Source: an uncultured Kiloniellaceae bacterium
Lineage (GTDB): Bacteria; Pseudomonadota; Alphaproteobacteria; Kiloniellales; Kiloniellaceae
Direction: 5' to 3'
NCBI GenBank assembly: GCA_947500035.1
Contig: CANMQP010000011.1
Span: 1 to 64,000, forward strand
DNA length: 64,000 nt
Shown: one piece after another, positions 27,064 to 35,535 of the stretch
Layout of the letters: each line of letters opens with the position of its first letter
How positions within the stretch are numbered: position 1 is the first letter of the stretch
Notes under the pieces: model-generated
What the model was told of the DNA's origin: nothing
Seen by the model: only the letters and a program-made list of their open reading frames with translations
Databases searched by the model: none
Position numbers and translations under genes: made by a program

Positions 27064-28085
27064 GGCTGTTTTGCGGAAAGACTGAGTGCCCGGTTGTAGA
27101 CCTGACGTTTGGGCCGTCCGGTCATTTGAGCGACGTCCGCCACTGCGTCACGGAGCGTTTGGGACCGAAGCGCGTCTGTCAGAAGCGCATCCAGATCGAG
27201 AGCCTGGGTTTTGCCCGCGGGATCGCTGCCACCTATGACGACCACGGCCTCTCCTTTTGGAGCGCCGTTTTCTCTGTAGTGGGTGATCAATTCGCCCAGG
27301 CTGCCGCGGCGCAGCTCCTCGAACATTTTGGTCAGTTCGCGCGCTACCGCTGCGGGACGCTCGCCCAGCACTGCCTGCACGTCGCTCAACATATCCGCAA
27401 GACGCCGGGGCGATTCGTAAAAGATCAGACTCACGGGAAGATCGGCGAGTTCGGCCAGTGCTGTGCGGCGCGCGGCGGATTTGGGTGGCAGGAAACCATG
27501 AAACAGGAAGCGGTCGCTGGGCAGTCCCGAGAGAACCAGTGCGCAGAGTGCGGCGGACGCACCAGGGAGTGTGGTGACCTCGAGACCCGCCTCGATCACA
27601 GCCATGACAAGTTTGTAACCCGGATCGGAAATCAGGGGGGTGCCCGCGTCGGAGACCAACGCCACAGCCTCGCCACATTTTAGCCGTTCGATGATCTTCG
27701 GACGGACCCGGTCTGCGTTATGTTCGTGGTAGCTGATTAAGGGGACGTCGATACCGTAGGCCTGGGTAAGGCGGCGTGTAACCCTGGAGTCCTCGCAGGC
27801 GATGACACTCGCTTTTGCAAGCACGTCGCGGGCGCGAAAGGTCAGATCGCCGAGATTGCCGATCGGTGTGGCGACAAGGTAGAGGCCGGCCTTTAGCTCC
27901 GTGGTACCTTTGGGCCTCATCTCCGTTTGGGGTTGTGCGTCCTCAGCGGGATTAAACGTCGAGGGTGTGTCTTTGGAAGCGACGCGGGCTGTTTTGGCTG
28001 TATTCCGGGGTGTACTTCGCACGATCGCGCCGCTAGGCTCTTTTCGCCCCGAGTAAGATGGATTTGAGCGTGACGTTTTTGACAT
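27060..28085 (-). CDS. rsmI: 16S rRNA (cytidine-2'-O)-methyltransferase RsmI
   Basis: RsmI methylates C1402 of 16S rRNA at the ribose. The core is typical: LKAGLYLVATPIGNLGDLTFRARDVLAKASVIACEDSRVTRRLTQAYGI, LISYHEHNADRVRPKIIERLKCGEAVALVSDAGTPLISDPGYKLV, LPGASAALCALVLSGLPSDRFLFHGFLPPK and LIFYESPRRL. The start is uncertain: the ATG at 28085 adds a 55-residue disordered extension and overlaps the start of the divergent lipoprotein gene by 28 nt, while the ATG at 27920 gives a family-sized 286 aa. yraN follows with a 4-nt overlap. Confidence 0.92.
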   Translation of the reverse strand: MSKTSRSNPSYSGRKEPSGAIVRSTPRNTAKTARVASKDTPSTFNPAEDAQPQTEMRPKGTTELKAGLYLVATPIGNLGDLTFRARDVLAKASVIACEDSRVTRRLTQAYGIDVPLISYHEHNADRVRPKIIERLKCGEAVALVSDAGTPLISDPGYKLVMAVIEAGLEVTTLPGASAALCALVLSGLPSDRFLFHGFLPPKSAARRTALAELADLPVSLIFYESPRRLADMLSDVQAVLGERPAAVARELTKMFEELRRGSLGELITHYRENGAPKGEAVVVIGGSDPAGKTQALDLDALLTDALRSQTLRDAVADVAQMTGRPKRQVYNRALSLSAKQP

Positions 28086-29488
28086 TACCACCGCGCCGCT
28101 GCGCCAACCCGGGGACCGAGCGCCAATCGCTCGGCTTGGGTTTGGCTGTCGCAGCCTCATTGTTTTTGCTGGCAGGCTGCGCGTCAAGCAACCTAGACAA
28201 CAGGTCCCAGGATACGCAAGCCGCACCTGAAACCTCGGCGCCCGCGCCTGAGGACGGCAAAAGTATCGACGATTGGGACGAAAGGCTTTCCCAGTTCGAT
28301 AATCGGGTTGTCCGGGGCGAGGCGACGGATCCCGACGATGGTTCCGTGAAGGTTGCCATGCTCTTGCCCTTGAGCGGTCAGCATGAGCAGGTTGGACAGG
28401 CCCTGCTGAATGCGTCTCAGGTCGCGCTGTTCGATTTGGCGGGTGAGAACTTCAAGCTGGTTGTTCAGGATACGGCTGGTACGCCTGAGGGTGCAGCCGC
28501 CGCGGCACAGACCGCAATTGCCCAAGGCGCCGACCTAATTATCGGTCCTTTGTTTTCGACCTCGGTCGAGGCGGTAAAGCCCGTTGCCCAGGCTGCTGAC
28601 GTTAAGGTTCTGGCGTTCTCCAGCAATCGAGAGGTTGGCGGCGACGGTGTTTACGTCATGGGGCTCGCACCGCATCTGCAGGTCGAGAGGATCATCGCCT
28701 ATGCCTCGGCCCAGGGATTGCGGCAGTTTGGCATCCTGGCGCCGGAAACGCCCTATGGGCAGGCCGTCGCACAGGCGATGCGGGACGCGGTAGAGCGGAA
28801 TGAGGGCTTCCTGACGCGCGTGATCTTCTACAATCCAACTTCGCCTGACCTTTCCCCCGAAGTGCGGTCTCTGGCGAATTACGAAGGACGCCAGGCAGCT
28901 CTCAATGCCAGAAAACAGGCGCTTGAAGCGGCCGGCGACGCCGCCTCGCGCCGTGCTTTGGCACGGCTGCGGAATATCGAGACGACCGGCTCACTCGAAT
29001 ACGACGCGATCCTCCTGGCCGGAACCGCACAGCAGGCACTCTCTCTGGCACCCCTGCTGGCCTACTACGATGTCGACCCCAATATCGTGCGGTTCTTAGG
29101 AACGTCCCTCTGGGATGGCGCTGAGTTAGGCGCAGAACCTTCATTGCAGGGCAGTTGGTTCGCGGCACCTGCGCCGGACTACTGGCAGGATTTCAAAACC
29201 CGCTACACCGAAACCTATGGTTCTGCGCCGCCACGCGTGGCCAGCCTTGCCTACGACGCGACGGCACTGGCTGCCGTCGTTGCTGCGCAAGCGGAAAACG
29301 CCGGTGTAGACCCCGTTTTTGATGATGTCACCTTCACCCAGGCAAGCGGCTTTGCCGGTATCGACGGAATTTTCCGCTTCTATGCAAATGGTGAGAGTGA
29401 CCGCGGACTGGCGGTGCTGGCAGTGGAACGCGATGCTCCGAAGGTGATCGATCCCGCGCCGGCGAGCTTCGAAAACCTCATCAACTGA
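28058..29488 (+). CDS. LpoA-like penicillin-binding protein activator (lipoprotein)
   Basis: The 476-aa protein has a lipoprotein signal ending in LFLLAGC (about residue 41) and a periplasmic-binding-protein-like domain: VKVAMLLPLSGQHEQVGQALLNASQVALFDLAGENFKLVVQDTAGTPEGAAAAAQTAIAQGADLIIGPLFSTSVEAVKPVAQAADVKVLAFSSN. This matches the LpoA C-terminal/LivJ-type family found next to rsmI-yraN in proteobacteria, where it activates PBP1A. No N-terminal TPR domain is present, so it is shorter than E. coli LpoA. Divergent from rsmI, convergent with hemW. Confidence 0.88.
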   Translation: MDLSVTFLTLPPRRCANPGTERQSLGLGLAVAASLFLLAGCASSNLDNRSQDTQAAPETSAPAPEDGKSIDDWDERLSQFDNRVVRGEATDPDDGSVKVAMLLPLSGQHEQVGQALLNASQVALFDLAGENFKLVVQDTAGTPEGAAAAAQTAIAQGADLIIGPLFSTSVEAVKPVAQAADVKVLAFSSNREVGGDGVYVMGLAPHLQVERIIAYASAQGLRQFGILAPETPYGQAVAQAMRDAVERNEGFLTRVIFYNPTSPDLSPEVRSLANYEGRQAALNARKQALEAAGDAASRRALARLRNIETTGSLEYDAILLAGTAQQALSLAPLLAYYDVDPNIVRFLGTSLWDGAELGAEPSLQGSWFAAPAPDYWQDFKTRYTETYGSAPPRVASLAYDATALAAVVAAQAENAGVDPVFDDVTFTQASGFAGIDGIFRFYANGESDRGLAVLAVERDAPKVIDPAPASFENLIN

Positions 29489-29538
29489 CCGGTGGGTCGG
29501 GCGGCAAGGTCTCCGCTGACGCTCAATCCGACTTCGCT

Positions 29539-30765
29539 CTATGTAAGCAGATGCGCCAAAACGGCATCCAAACGCGTGCGGCCTCGGTGGGTCGCGGCCA
29601 ATCGTCCGTCTGTCAGCGTCAAAAATCCGCCGTCAATCAGCGCCTGTAACCGTGTTGAGTCGAAAAGCTGTTCCGGTTCCCGGCCGGTCTCACGCAGAAA
29701 AGCGTGCCTTGGGATACCTTCCTTGAGCCGCAGGCCCATCATGACCACTTCCTCCAGCCGCTGATCGACGTCGATCTCGGTCTCTCCGCGGGTGGCATGA
29801 CCGTCACTTTCCACGGCGGCGAGCCAGGCTTCCGGCGCTCTGTGCTGGCGGGTAGCCAGCTTGCGCCCCCCTGCTCCCGACCGCGACTCCTTCGGGCCGT
29901 CCAGGGTGAGGCGCCCGTGCGCGCCCGGCCCCACTCCGACATAGTCGCCGTAGCGCCAATAGGTCATGTTATGCCGGCTTTCCTGGCCGGGTCGTGCGTG
30001 GTTCGAGACCTCATAGGCCGGCAGGCCCACACCCTCCATGATCTCCTGAGTCAGATCGAAGAGCGCGCCGGCCTGATCATCCTCGGGAATACTAAGCTCT
30101 CCACGCCGCCAGGCACCGTGGAAAACGGTGTTTTCCTCGATCGTCAATTGGTAGAGCGAGAGATGATCAGCTCCTTCTGCCAGGGCCTGGGTCAGCTCGG
30201 ACTCCCATTCGGCCGGGCTGTGTCCGGGCCGGGCATAGATGAGATCGAATGAGAAGCGGGGAAAGTGCCGTCGTGCAAGATCGATGGCCTCGCGTGCTTC
30301 GGCCGCGGAGTGTTGGCGTCCAAGAAACCCCAGGGCTTCGTCGTTCAGGGACTGGACACCGAGAGAGAGCCGCCCGATGCCGGCTTCTGAAAAGGCAGCA
30401 AACTTGCCCGCCTCGGCGGAGGTGGGGTTGGCTTCCAAGGTGATTTCGGCCCCTGGGGAAAGCCGCCAATTCCTGCCGACCCGCCCTATTACGGCAGCAA
30501 CCGTTTCCGGAGCCATCAGGGAAGGCGTTCCACCCCCGAAAAAGATGCTGGTTACCTCGCGGCCCGGCGTCAGAGCCGCGTAATGATCCAGCTCTTTCAA
30601 AAGCGCCTTGCGCCAGCGCGCGTGATCGACGGACTCCCGGACATGGCTGTTGAAATCGCAGTAGGGGCATTTTGACAGGCAGAAGGGCCAATGGACATAA
30701 ATGCCGAAGCCTGGATCGCCGGGTATATCTGAATCTTCCGGCATTTTGATGGACGCGCTGACCAT
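29539..30765 (-). CDS. hemW: Radical SAM heme chaperone HemW
   Basis: HemW is a radical-SAM relative of coproporphyrinogen oxidase HemN that inserts heme into respiratory proteins. The 408-aa protein has FGIYVHWPFCLSKCPYCDFNSHV with the cluster cysteines Cys29, Cys33 and Cys36, then TSIFFGGGTPSLM, EITLEANPTSAEA, RLSLGVQSLNDEALGFLGRQHSAAEA and the HemW-type C-terminal domain. It lacks the extra N-terminal features of true HemN. It follows rdgB and rph in the same direction, 27 nt after rdgB. An alternative ATG lies 7 codons in. Confidence 0.95.
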   Translation of the reverse strand: MVSASIKMPEDSDIPGDPGFGIYVHWPFCLSKCPYCDFNSHVRESVDHARWRKALLKELDHYAALTPGREVTSIFFGGGTPSLMAPETVAAVIGRVGRNWRLSPGAEITLEANPTSAEAGKFAAFSEAGIGRLSLGVQSLNDEALGFLGRQHSAAEAREAIDLARRHFPRFSFDLIYARPGHSPAEWESELTQALAEGADHLSLYQLTIEENTVFHGAWRRGELSIPEDDQAGALFDLTQEIMEGVGLPAYEVSNHARPGQESRHNMTYWRYGDYVGVGPGAHGRLTLDGPKESRSGAGGRKLATRQHRAPEAWLAAVESDGHATRGETEIDVDQRLEEVVMMGLRLKEGIPRHAFLRETGREPEQLFDSTRLQALIDGGFLTLTDGRLAATHRGRTRLDAVLAHLLT

Positions 30766-30792
30766 GGCGGTTTCAGTCTCGATTGCCTGCGG

Positions 30793-31419
30793 TCACTCTT
30801 GGTCGAAAACGTCGGCGACGAGTTTTCTAAAGGCATCTGCGCGATGGCTGATCGCATGTTTCGCATCGGGATCCATCTCGCCGAAGGTCGTCTCGTAGCC
30901 GTCAGGCTGAAACATCGGGTCATAACCGAAACCCCGGGTGCCGCGGGGTGGCCAGACCATGCTGCCCCGCACTTCGCCCTCATAGACAAGCTTATCGCCA
31001 TTCGGCCAATAGATGCAAAGCGCACAAACGAAACGCGCCGAGCGGTCGCTTTGGCCGTCCAATTCTCTCTGCACCCGCTCCATCGCGAGGCCGAAATCAC
31101 GTTTGCCGCCGGCCGCGCCGCTACCGTCCGTCTCTGCCCAGCGGGCGGAATAGATACCTGGTTGACCATCCAGCGCATCAACGGCGAGCCCAGAGTCGTC
31201 GGCCAGTGCGGGGAGTCCGCCCGCCTCTGCAGATGCGCGGGCTTTCAGGATAGCGTTGCCGGTGAAGGTGGTCTCCGTCTCTTCAGGCTCCGGCAACCCC
31301 AGTTCCCCAGCCGATGTTACGCTCACTCCGTAAGGGCGCAGAAGATCAGCGATCTCGCGCAGTTTTCCGGCGTTGTGGCTGGCTAGGATCAGTTTCTCCT
31401 GAGTGAGGCTGGGTTTCAT
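30793..31419 (-). CDS. rdgB: XTP/dITP diphosphatase RdgB
   Basis: RdgB (Ham1) removes non-canonical purine triphosphates such as dITP and XTP, preventing their incorporation. The 208-aa protein has [68 protein letters not shown] (catalytic Asp in ADDSGL, about residues 73-78), [25 protein letters not shown] and [13 protein letters not shown]. Between rph and hemW, 21 nt downstream of rph; this rph-rdgB-hemW set is the usual order. Confidence 0.97.
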   Translation of the reverse strand: MKPSLTQEKLILASHNAGKLREIADLLRPYGVSVTSAGELGLPEPEETETTFTGNAILKARASAEAGGLPALADDSGLAVDALDGQPGIYSARWAETDGSGAAGGKRDFGLAMERVQRELDGQSDRSARFVCALCIYWPNGDKLVYEGEVRGSMVWPPRGTRGFGYDPMFQPDGYETTFGEMDPDAKHAISHRADAFRKLVADVFDQE

Positions 31420-31440
31420 AACTCTTCCGACCGTGGCTCG

Positions 31441-32163
31441 TTACTGCTCAAGACCCAGGGCGCGCCGCTGGGCTGCGGCCAGAGACTGGATTCCGGCCTC
31501 CGCCAGATCCAGCAGAGCGTTGAACTGGTCGCGGCTAAAGGGGTCTGCCTCCGCCGTGCCCTGAACCTCCACAATGCCGCCGCGGCCTGTCAGCACGAAG
31601 TTGGCATCGGCTTCCGCCGCTGAATCCTCATCATAATCCAGATCCAGAACCGGGGTCGCCTTGTAAAGCCCGCAGGAAACGGCAGCCACCTGATCGATAA
31701 ACGGGATCTCCGAGATTGCACCGAGGCTTTTCATGTGCGTGAAAGCCTGATGGAGGGCGACATAGGCGCCGGTGATCGACGCTGTGCGGGTGCCGCCGTC
31801 GGCCTGAATAACGTCGCAGTCAACCTTGATTTGCCGTTCGCCAAAACCCTTGAGGTCAACGACTGCCCGCAGGCTGCGACCGATAAGGCGTTGAATTTCC
31901 TGGGTGCGGCCGGATTGCTTGCCTCTTGCCGCTTCACGGGCAACGCGGGAGCCGGTCGAACGCGGCAGCATACCGTATTCGGCGGTCACCCAGCCTTTCC
32001 CGCTGTTGCGCAGCCAGGGCGGGATGGAGTCTTCAACAGATGCAGTGCAGAGAACGTGTGTGTCGCCGAACTTGACGAGGCAGGAGCCCTCGGCATGTTT
32101 ATTTACGTCGACTTCGAGGGTAACGTCACGGAGCTGATCTGGCGTCCGGCCGGAAGGTCTCAT
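31441..32163 (-). CDS. rph: Ribonuclease PH
   Basis: RNase PH trims tRNA 3' ends phosphorolytically. The 240-aa protein has [126 protein letters not shown] and the C-terminal helix of the family, full length. First gene of the rph-rdgB-hemW operon. Divergent from hrcA across 257 bp. Confidence 0.98.
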   Translation of the reverse strand: MRPSGRTPDQLRDVTLEVDVNKHAEGSCLVKFGDTHVLCTASVEDSIPPWLRNSGKGWVTAEYGMLPRSTGSRVAREAARGKQSGRTQEIQRLIGRSLRAVVDLKGFGERQIKVDCDVIQADGGTRTASITGAYVALHQAFTHMKSLGAISEIPFIDQVAAVSCGLYKATPVLDLDYDEDSAAEADANFVLTGRGGIVEVQGTAEADPFSRDQFNALLDLAEAGIQSLAAAQRRALGLEQ

Positions 32164-32363
32164 GGCTCTGCCTTTTCTTATTCTGGGATCTGACGTTCAA
32201 ATGCCTGCGGGCGTGAGGGTGCGTCAGACGGGATCGGCGCTCCGGTGAGAACTGATGCGCCACTGCGGCGCGAAGCTATCCCAAGCCCGGCTTTTCGTCC
32301 ACACCTCAAGCGTTGCACAGCCGGGGAAAAACCAGGAGTGCGCGCCATGGGCTATAGCTCGCG

Positions 32364-32392
32364 TTGACGCTTTTGCGGCCCATACCTACATT
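32364..32392 (+). promoter_or_regulatory. Sigma-70-type promoter of hrcA
   Basis: TTGACG (32364-32369) and TACATT (32387-32392) with a 17-bp spacer. The predicted transcription start near 32399 lies 22 nt before the hrcA ATG at 32421, which rules out starts upstream of it. No CIRCE-like inverted repeat (TTAGCACTC-N9-GAGTGCTAA) is visible nearby. Confidence 0.65.
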
Positions 32393-32420
32393 GCAAGTGC
32401 GTAAAGCCGTGCAAGCCAGC

Positions 32421-33509
32421 ATGGACTTGACGCCGGATGGAATGATGAAGCAGCGACAAGTCACGGAAAGTCCAAAGATTTCTGATCTCAGCGATCGCTC
32501 GCGTGAGGTTTTTCGTCATATCGTTGACGCCTATGTTTCCACAGGCGCACCCATTGGCTCGCGCACGATCTCACGGAAGCTTGGGCTGGATCTCTCTTCC
32601 GCGACCATTCGCAATGTCATGGCTGATCTTGAGGATTTGGGCCTGCTCTATGCGCCTCACACCTCGGCCGGTCGCTTGCCGACCGAGATGGGCTTGCGCC
32701 TCTTCGTCGACGGTTTGCTTGAACATGGCAATCTGAACGAAGACGAGCGTGGTGCGATCGAGAGCCAATGCGCCGCCGTGGGCCGCTCGGTGCCGGAGCT
32801 CCTGGAAGAGGCAACCGGAATGATCTCCGGCCTGTCGCGCTGTGCGGGACTGGTGGTCGCGCCAAAGGTCACCGAGGCACTCAAGCATATCGAATTCGTC
32901 TCTCTCGGACCCGGACGCGCGCTGGTGGTGCTGGTGACGGCCTCCGGACAGGTTGAAAATCGCGTCATCGATGTCCCGATTGGCCTGCCGCCCGCATCGC
33001 TGGTCGAAGCGACAAATTATCTCTCCGCGCGGCTCGTGGGGCGCACATTGGCCGAGGCGAAGGCGGATGTGGTCAAGGAATTGGCGGCGCAGCGGGCCAT
33101 GCTGGATGAACTCACGGCCAATGTGGTCGAGTCCGGTCTTGCCACTTGGGGTGAGAATGGTGGCGAGGGCGCGTTGATTGTCCGTGGACAAGCCCAGCTT
33201 CTGGAGGATATTACCGCGCTCGAGGATCTTGAGCATATTCGAAAGCTCTTCAATGCGCTGGAAACCAAGGAGGCGCTGGCACGGCTTCTTGAGCTGACCG
33301 ATAGCGCTGAAGGCGTGCAGATTTTCATTGGTGCCGAAAACGATCTTTTCGGTTTGGCTGGCTGTTCGGTCGTGATTGCCCCTTACGGCAACAGCCAGAA
33401 CAAGATCGTCGGTGCCATCGGTGTGATTGGTCCAACCCGGATCAACTATGCCCGTATTATTCCCATGGTCGATTATACGGCCAAGGTGATCGGCCGCCTC
33501 GTGGGCTAA
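32421..33509 (+). CDS. hrcA: Heat-inducible transcription repressor HrcA
   Basis: HrcA represses chaperone operons by binding CIRCE elements. The 362-aa protein has the N-terminal winged helix LSDRSREVFRHIVDAYVSTGAPIGSRTISRKLGLDLSSATIRNVMADLEDLGLLYAPHTSAGRLPTEMGLRLFVD, then the GAF-like dimer domain, ending GAIGVIGPTRINYARIIPMVDYTAKVI. Starts at 32421, 32442 and 32445 are all possible; the promoter at 32364-32392 excludes earlier ones. grpE follows 45 nt downstream, the usual alphaproteobacterial pair. Confidence 0.97.
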   Translation: MDLTPDGMMKQRQVTESPKISDLSDRSREVFRHIVDAYVSTGAPIGSRTISRKLGLDLSSATIRNVMADLEDLGLLYAPHTSAGRLPTEMGLRLFVDGLLEHGNLNEDERGAIESQCAAVGRSVPELLEEATGMISGLSRCAGLVVAPKVTEALKHIEFVSLGPGRALVVLVTASGQVENRVIDVPIGLPPASLVEATNYLSARLVGRTLAEAKADVVKELAAQRAMLDELTANVVESGLATWGENGGEGALIVRGQAQLLEDITALEDLEHIRKLFNALETKEALARLLELTDSAEGVQIFIGAENDLFGLAGCSVVIAPYGNSQNKIVGAIGVIGPTRINYARIIPMVDYTAKVIGRLVG

Positions 33510-33554
33510 ATCCACCGGCCTGATTGAGTGTTCAGAAAGGAGCGACTGGCAAGA

Positions 33555-34268
33555 ATGTCAGATCAAGATAAACAGAATTCCGCCGCTGCCGCGCAGGCTG
33601 AGGCTGATGTGGCGGCATCCGAAAAAGGACCGGAAATTCCCAGCAAGGAGGCCTTTGCCGAAGCCGCCGCGGCCCATGCCGCCGAAGAGGCGCATGCCGC
33701 GGCAAACGACGCAGCAGCAGCTGCGACCGGGGCCGGCGATGCCGAGCGCGTTGCGGCGTTGGAAGCTGAGGTTTCCAACCTGAAAGATCAGCTCCTACGC
33801 GCCCTCGCGGAAACCGAGAATCTGCGCCAACGAACCCGCCGCGAGCGTGAGGACACCATCAAATACGCTGCCATGGGACTGGTGAAGGACCTGGTTGAGG
33901 TGACCGACAACCTGAAACGGGCCATCGAATCCGTGCCCGCCGAAGCCATCGAAGACGATAGTCAGCTCAAGAACCTGCTGACCGGTGTGCAGATGACTGA
34001 CAAGGAAATCCTTACGGTCTTCGAGCGTCACAACATCAAGCAGGTTGCTGCTTTGGGGGAGAAGCTGGATCCCCATTCCCACGAGGCTCTGTTCGAAGTG
34101 CCCGATCCGACCAGCCCTGCCGGCACCGTAGTGCAGGTTATGCAGCCCGGATACCGGCTGCATGACCGGCTGGTCCGGCCTGCGCGTGTCGGTGTCGCCG
34201 TCGGCGGCCCTGCGGCAGCCAGTGAGGCTGCCCCTGCGCCCGGCGACAACGTCGACACGACCGCGTAA
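33555..34268 (+). CDS. grpE: Nucleotide exchange factor GrpE
   Basis: GrpE releases ADP from DnaK. The 237-aa protein has an Ala/Glu-rich N-terminal tail (about 1-70), a long dimerisation helix VAALEAEVSNLKDQLLRALAETENLRQRTRREREDTIKYAAMGLVKDLVEVTDNLKRAIES, and the C-terminal beta domain DPHSHEALFEVPDPTSPAGTVVQVMQPGYRLHDRLVRPARVGVA. GAAAGGAG lies upstream of an in-frame start at 33528, but MSDQDKQNS at 33555 fits relatives better. In many relatives dnaK is not far; here two minus-strand genes intervene. Confidence 0.96.
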   Translation: MSDQDKQNSAAAAQAEADVAASEKGPEIPSKEAFAEAAAAHAAEEAHAAANDAAAAATGAGDAERVAALEAEVSNLKDQLLRALAETENLRQRTRREREDTIKYAAMGLVKDLVEVTDNLKRAIESVPAEAIEDDSQLKNLLTGVQMTDKEILTVFERHNIKQVAALGEKLDPHSHEALFEVPDPTSPAGTVVQVMQPGYRLHDRLVRPARVGVAVGGPAAASEAAPAPGDNVDTTA

Positions 34269-34291
34269 TCAGATTATCTGCCCGCGGCAAA

Positions 34292-34942
34292 TCATTCCGG
34301 TTTCGGAACAGTTTTCCGCGGGCTCTTTATTCCGGGCGCTGGCTTTGTCACACGGCGCAGGGTCAGATTGAGCCGGCCTCCGCCCGTGAGCAGCCGGCTC
34401 GTCCCCGGCATGACCTTCGAGATGCCATGGTAGGCCATCCGAGAGTCTCCGCCCAGGATCAGTACTGTCCCCGAGTGCAAGGTGACAGCTTTGGTGGGCC
34501 CGCGGCGTGTGGTGCCGCCGAGCCGGAATGTTGCACTGTCGCCGAGCGAAAAAGAGACAACCGGCGCATCGAAGACCTCTTCGTCCGCATCGCGATGTAA
34601 CCCCATTTTGGCCTTTTCGCCGCGGTAAAGGTTGATCAGGCAACACTCGGGCGGCGATGGATATCCCGTCAGGTCGTCCCAGGCGTCCAGAATGCTCTCC
34701 GGAATGGCCGGCCAGGCCTCGCCCGTTACCGGGTGTGTGGGCTGGTAGCGATAGCCTGCCCGGTCCGACATCCATCCAAGAGGCCCAGCATTGGTCATTT
34801 CGACAGAAAAGGGCCGCCCGTTTCCAGGCATCACCGGACGGAAAAAGGGGGCTTGTACGGCGATGCCACGGAGCGTCTCGACCAGCGCGGACTGCGCCGC
34901 CGGTGAGAGATATTCCGGTATGACCCTGAAGCCTTCAGGCAT
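34292..34942 (-). CDS. alkB: AlkB-family alpha-ketoglutarate-dependent dioxygenase
   Basis: AlkB removes alkyl groups from N1-methyladenine and N3-methylcytosine in DNA oxidatively, using Fe(II) and 2-oxoglutarate. The 216-aa protein has the Fe ligands in MGLHRDADE (His-x-Asp) and the distal His in MAYHGISKVMPGTSRL, followed by RLNLTLRRV, whose Arg residues bind 2-oxoglutarate. YRYQPTHPVTGEAWPAIP is a nucleotide-recognition-lid-like segment. Convergent with grpE, 23 nt apart; no sign of an Ada-type adaptive operon around it. Confidence 0.93.
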   Translation of the reverse strand: MPEGFRVIPEYLSPAAQSALVETLRGIAVQAPFFRPVMPGNGRPFSVEMTNAGPLGWMSDRAGYRYQPTHPVTGEAWPAIPESILDAWDDLTGYPSPPECCLINLYRGEKAKMGLHRDADEEVFDAPVVSFSLGDSATFRLGGTTRRGPTKAVTLHSGTVLILGGDSRMAYHGISKVMPGTSRLLTGGGRLNLTLRRVTKPAPGIKSPRKTVPKPE

Positions 34943-34985
34943 TGTTACCCTGTCGCAAAGCTATCCGACCGCCTCCCGGATGCGG

Positions 34986-35282
34986 TTAATCTGTTTTATC
35001 GCCGTGGCTCTGCTCCAGCCTGCGCCGGGCTTCCTTGCGTTGAAACCAGCGAAAGAAGAAATAGATCCCGCCGCAGACGAGGACCAGTCCCAGACCAACC
35101 TGCCCTACGGCCGGCGGCAGATTCATGGTCTCGGCAGCGATCGCCAGCACGGCTCCGACCAGCACATTGGCAATCATGATCCACATGATGCTGGTGAAGA
35201 TAGCGTCCTTGGGCTCCGCTTGCGCGGGACGCGGGGCTGAGCTGTCCCGCTGGGGTGGTTCGGGTTGCGAATAATCCTGCAC
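34986..35282 (-). CDS. Small two-helix membrane protein of unknown function
   Basis: The 98-aa protein has a Pro-rich N-terminus, then two hydrophobic helices (about residues 28-50, IFTSIMWIMIANVLVGAVLAIAA, and 56-78, PAVGQVGLGLVLVCGGIYFFF), and a basic end. I recognise no family. It lies 43 nt upstream of alkB in the same direction and divergent from dnaK. A real gene is likely because of regular composition and proper membrane topology, but there is no functional hint. Confidence 0.75.
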   Translation of the reverse strand: MQDYSQPEPPQRDSSAPRPAQAEPKDAIFTSIMWIMIANVLVGAVLAIAAETMNLPPAVGQVGLGLVLVCGGIYFFFRWFQRKEARRRLEQSHGDKTD

Positions 35283-35332
35283 GAAAGAGCCTTTCTCTGC
35301 CCGGCGGTGTTACCGCAGGTATACCGCTGTGC

Positions 35333-35361
35333 TTGACATGACGGCAAGACTAGCCAAATTA
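35333..35361 (+). promoter_or_regulatory. Candidate sigma-70 promoter upstream of dnaK
   Basis: TTGACA (35333-35338), 17-bp spacer, AAATTA (35356-35361). The -35 is perfect, the -10 weak. It would add a second, longer transcript (leader of about 165 nt) to dnaK in addition to the RpoH-type promoter downstream. Confidence 0.5.
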
Positions 35362-35406
35362 GCGCCGACACTCGAGAAATCGTTGGGATGAAAAAGCGCC
35401 TCGCGC

Positions 35407-35434
35407 CTTGCAGGCCGTGAGTCTCTGCTTATAT
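35407..35434 (+). promoter_or_regulatory. RpoH (sigma-32)-type heat-shock promoter of dnaK
   Basis: CTTG (35407-35410), exactly 17 bases, then CTTATAT (35428-35434). This fits the alphaproteobacterial heat-shock consensus CTTG-N17/18-CYTAT-T. Transcription would begin near 35441, about 95 nt before the dnaK ATG. Confidence 0.65.
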
Positions 35435-35535
35435 AACCCGCTAAGCATTACGGTTATTTAACTTCACCTAACGGGACCAAGCGGTGGTGCTTACTGAATA
35501 AGGCCACCCAAGAGTTTGCTACGCGTGAGGAGCAC

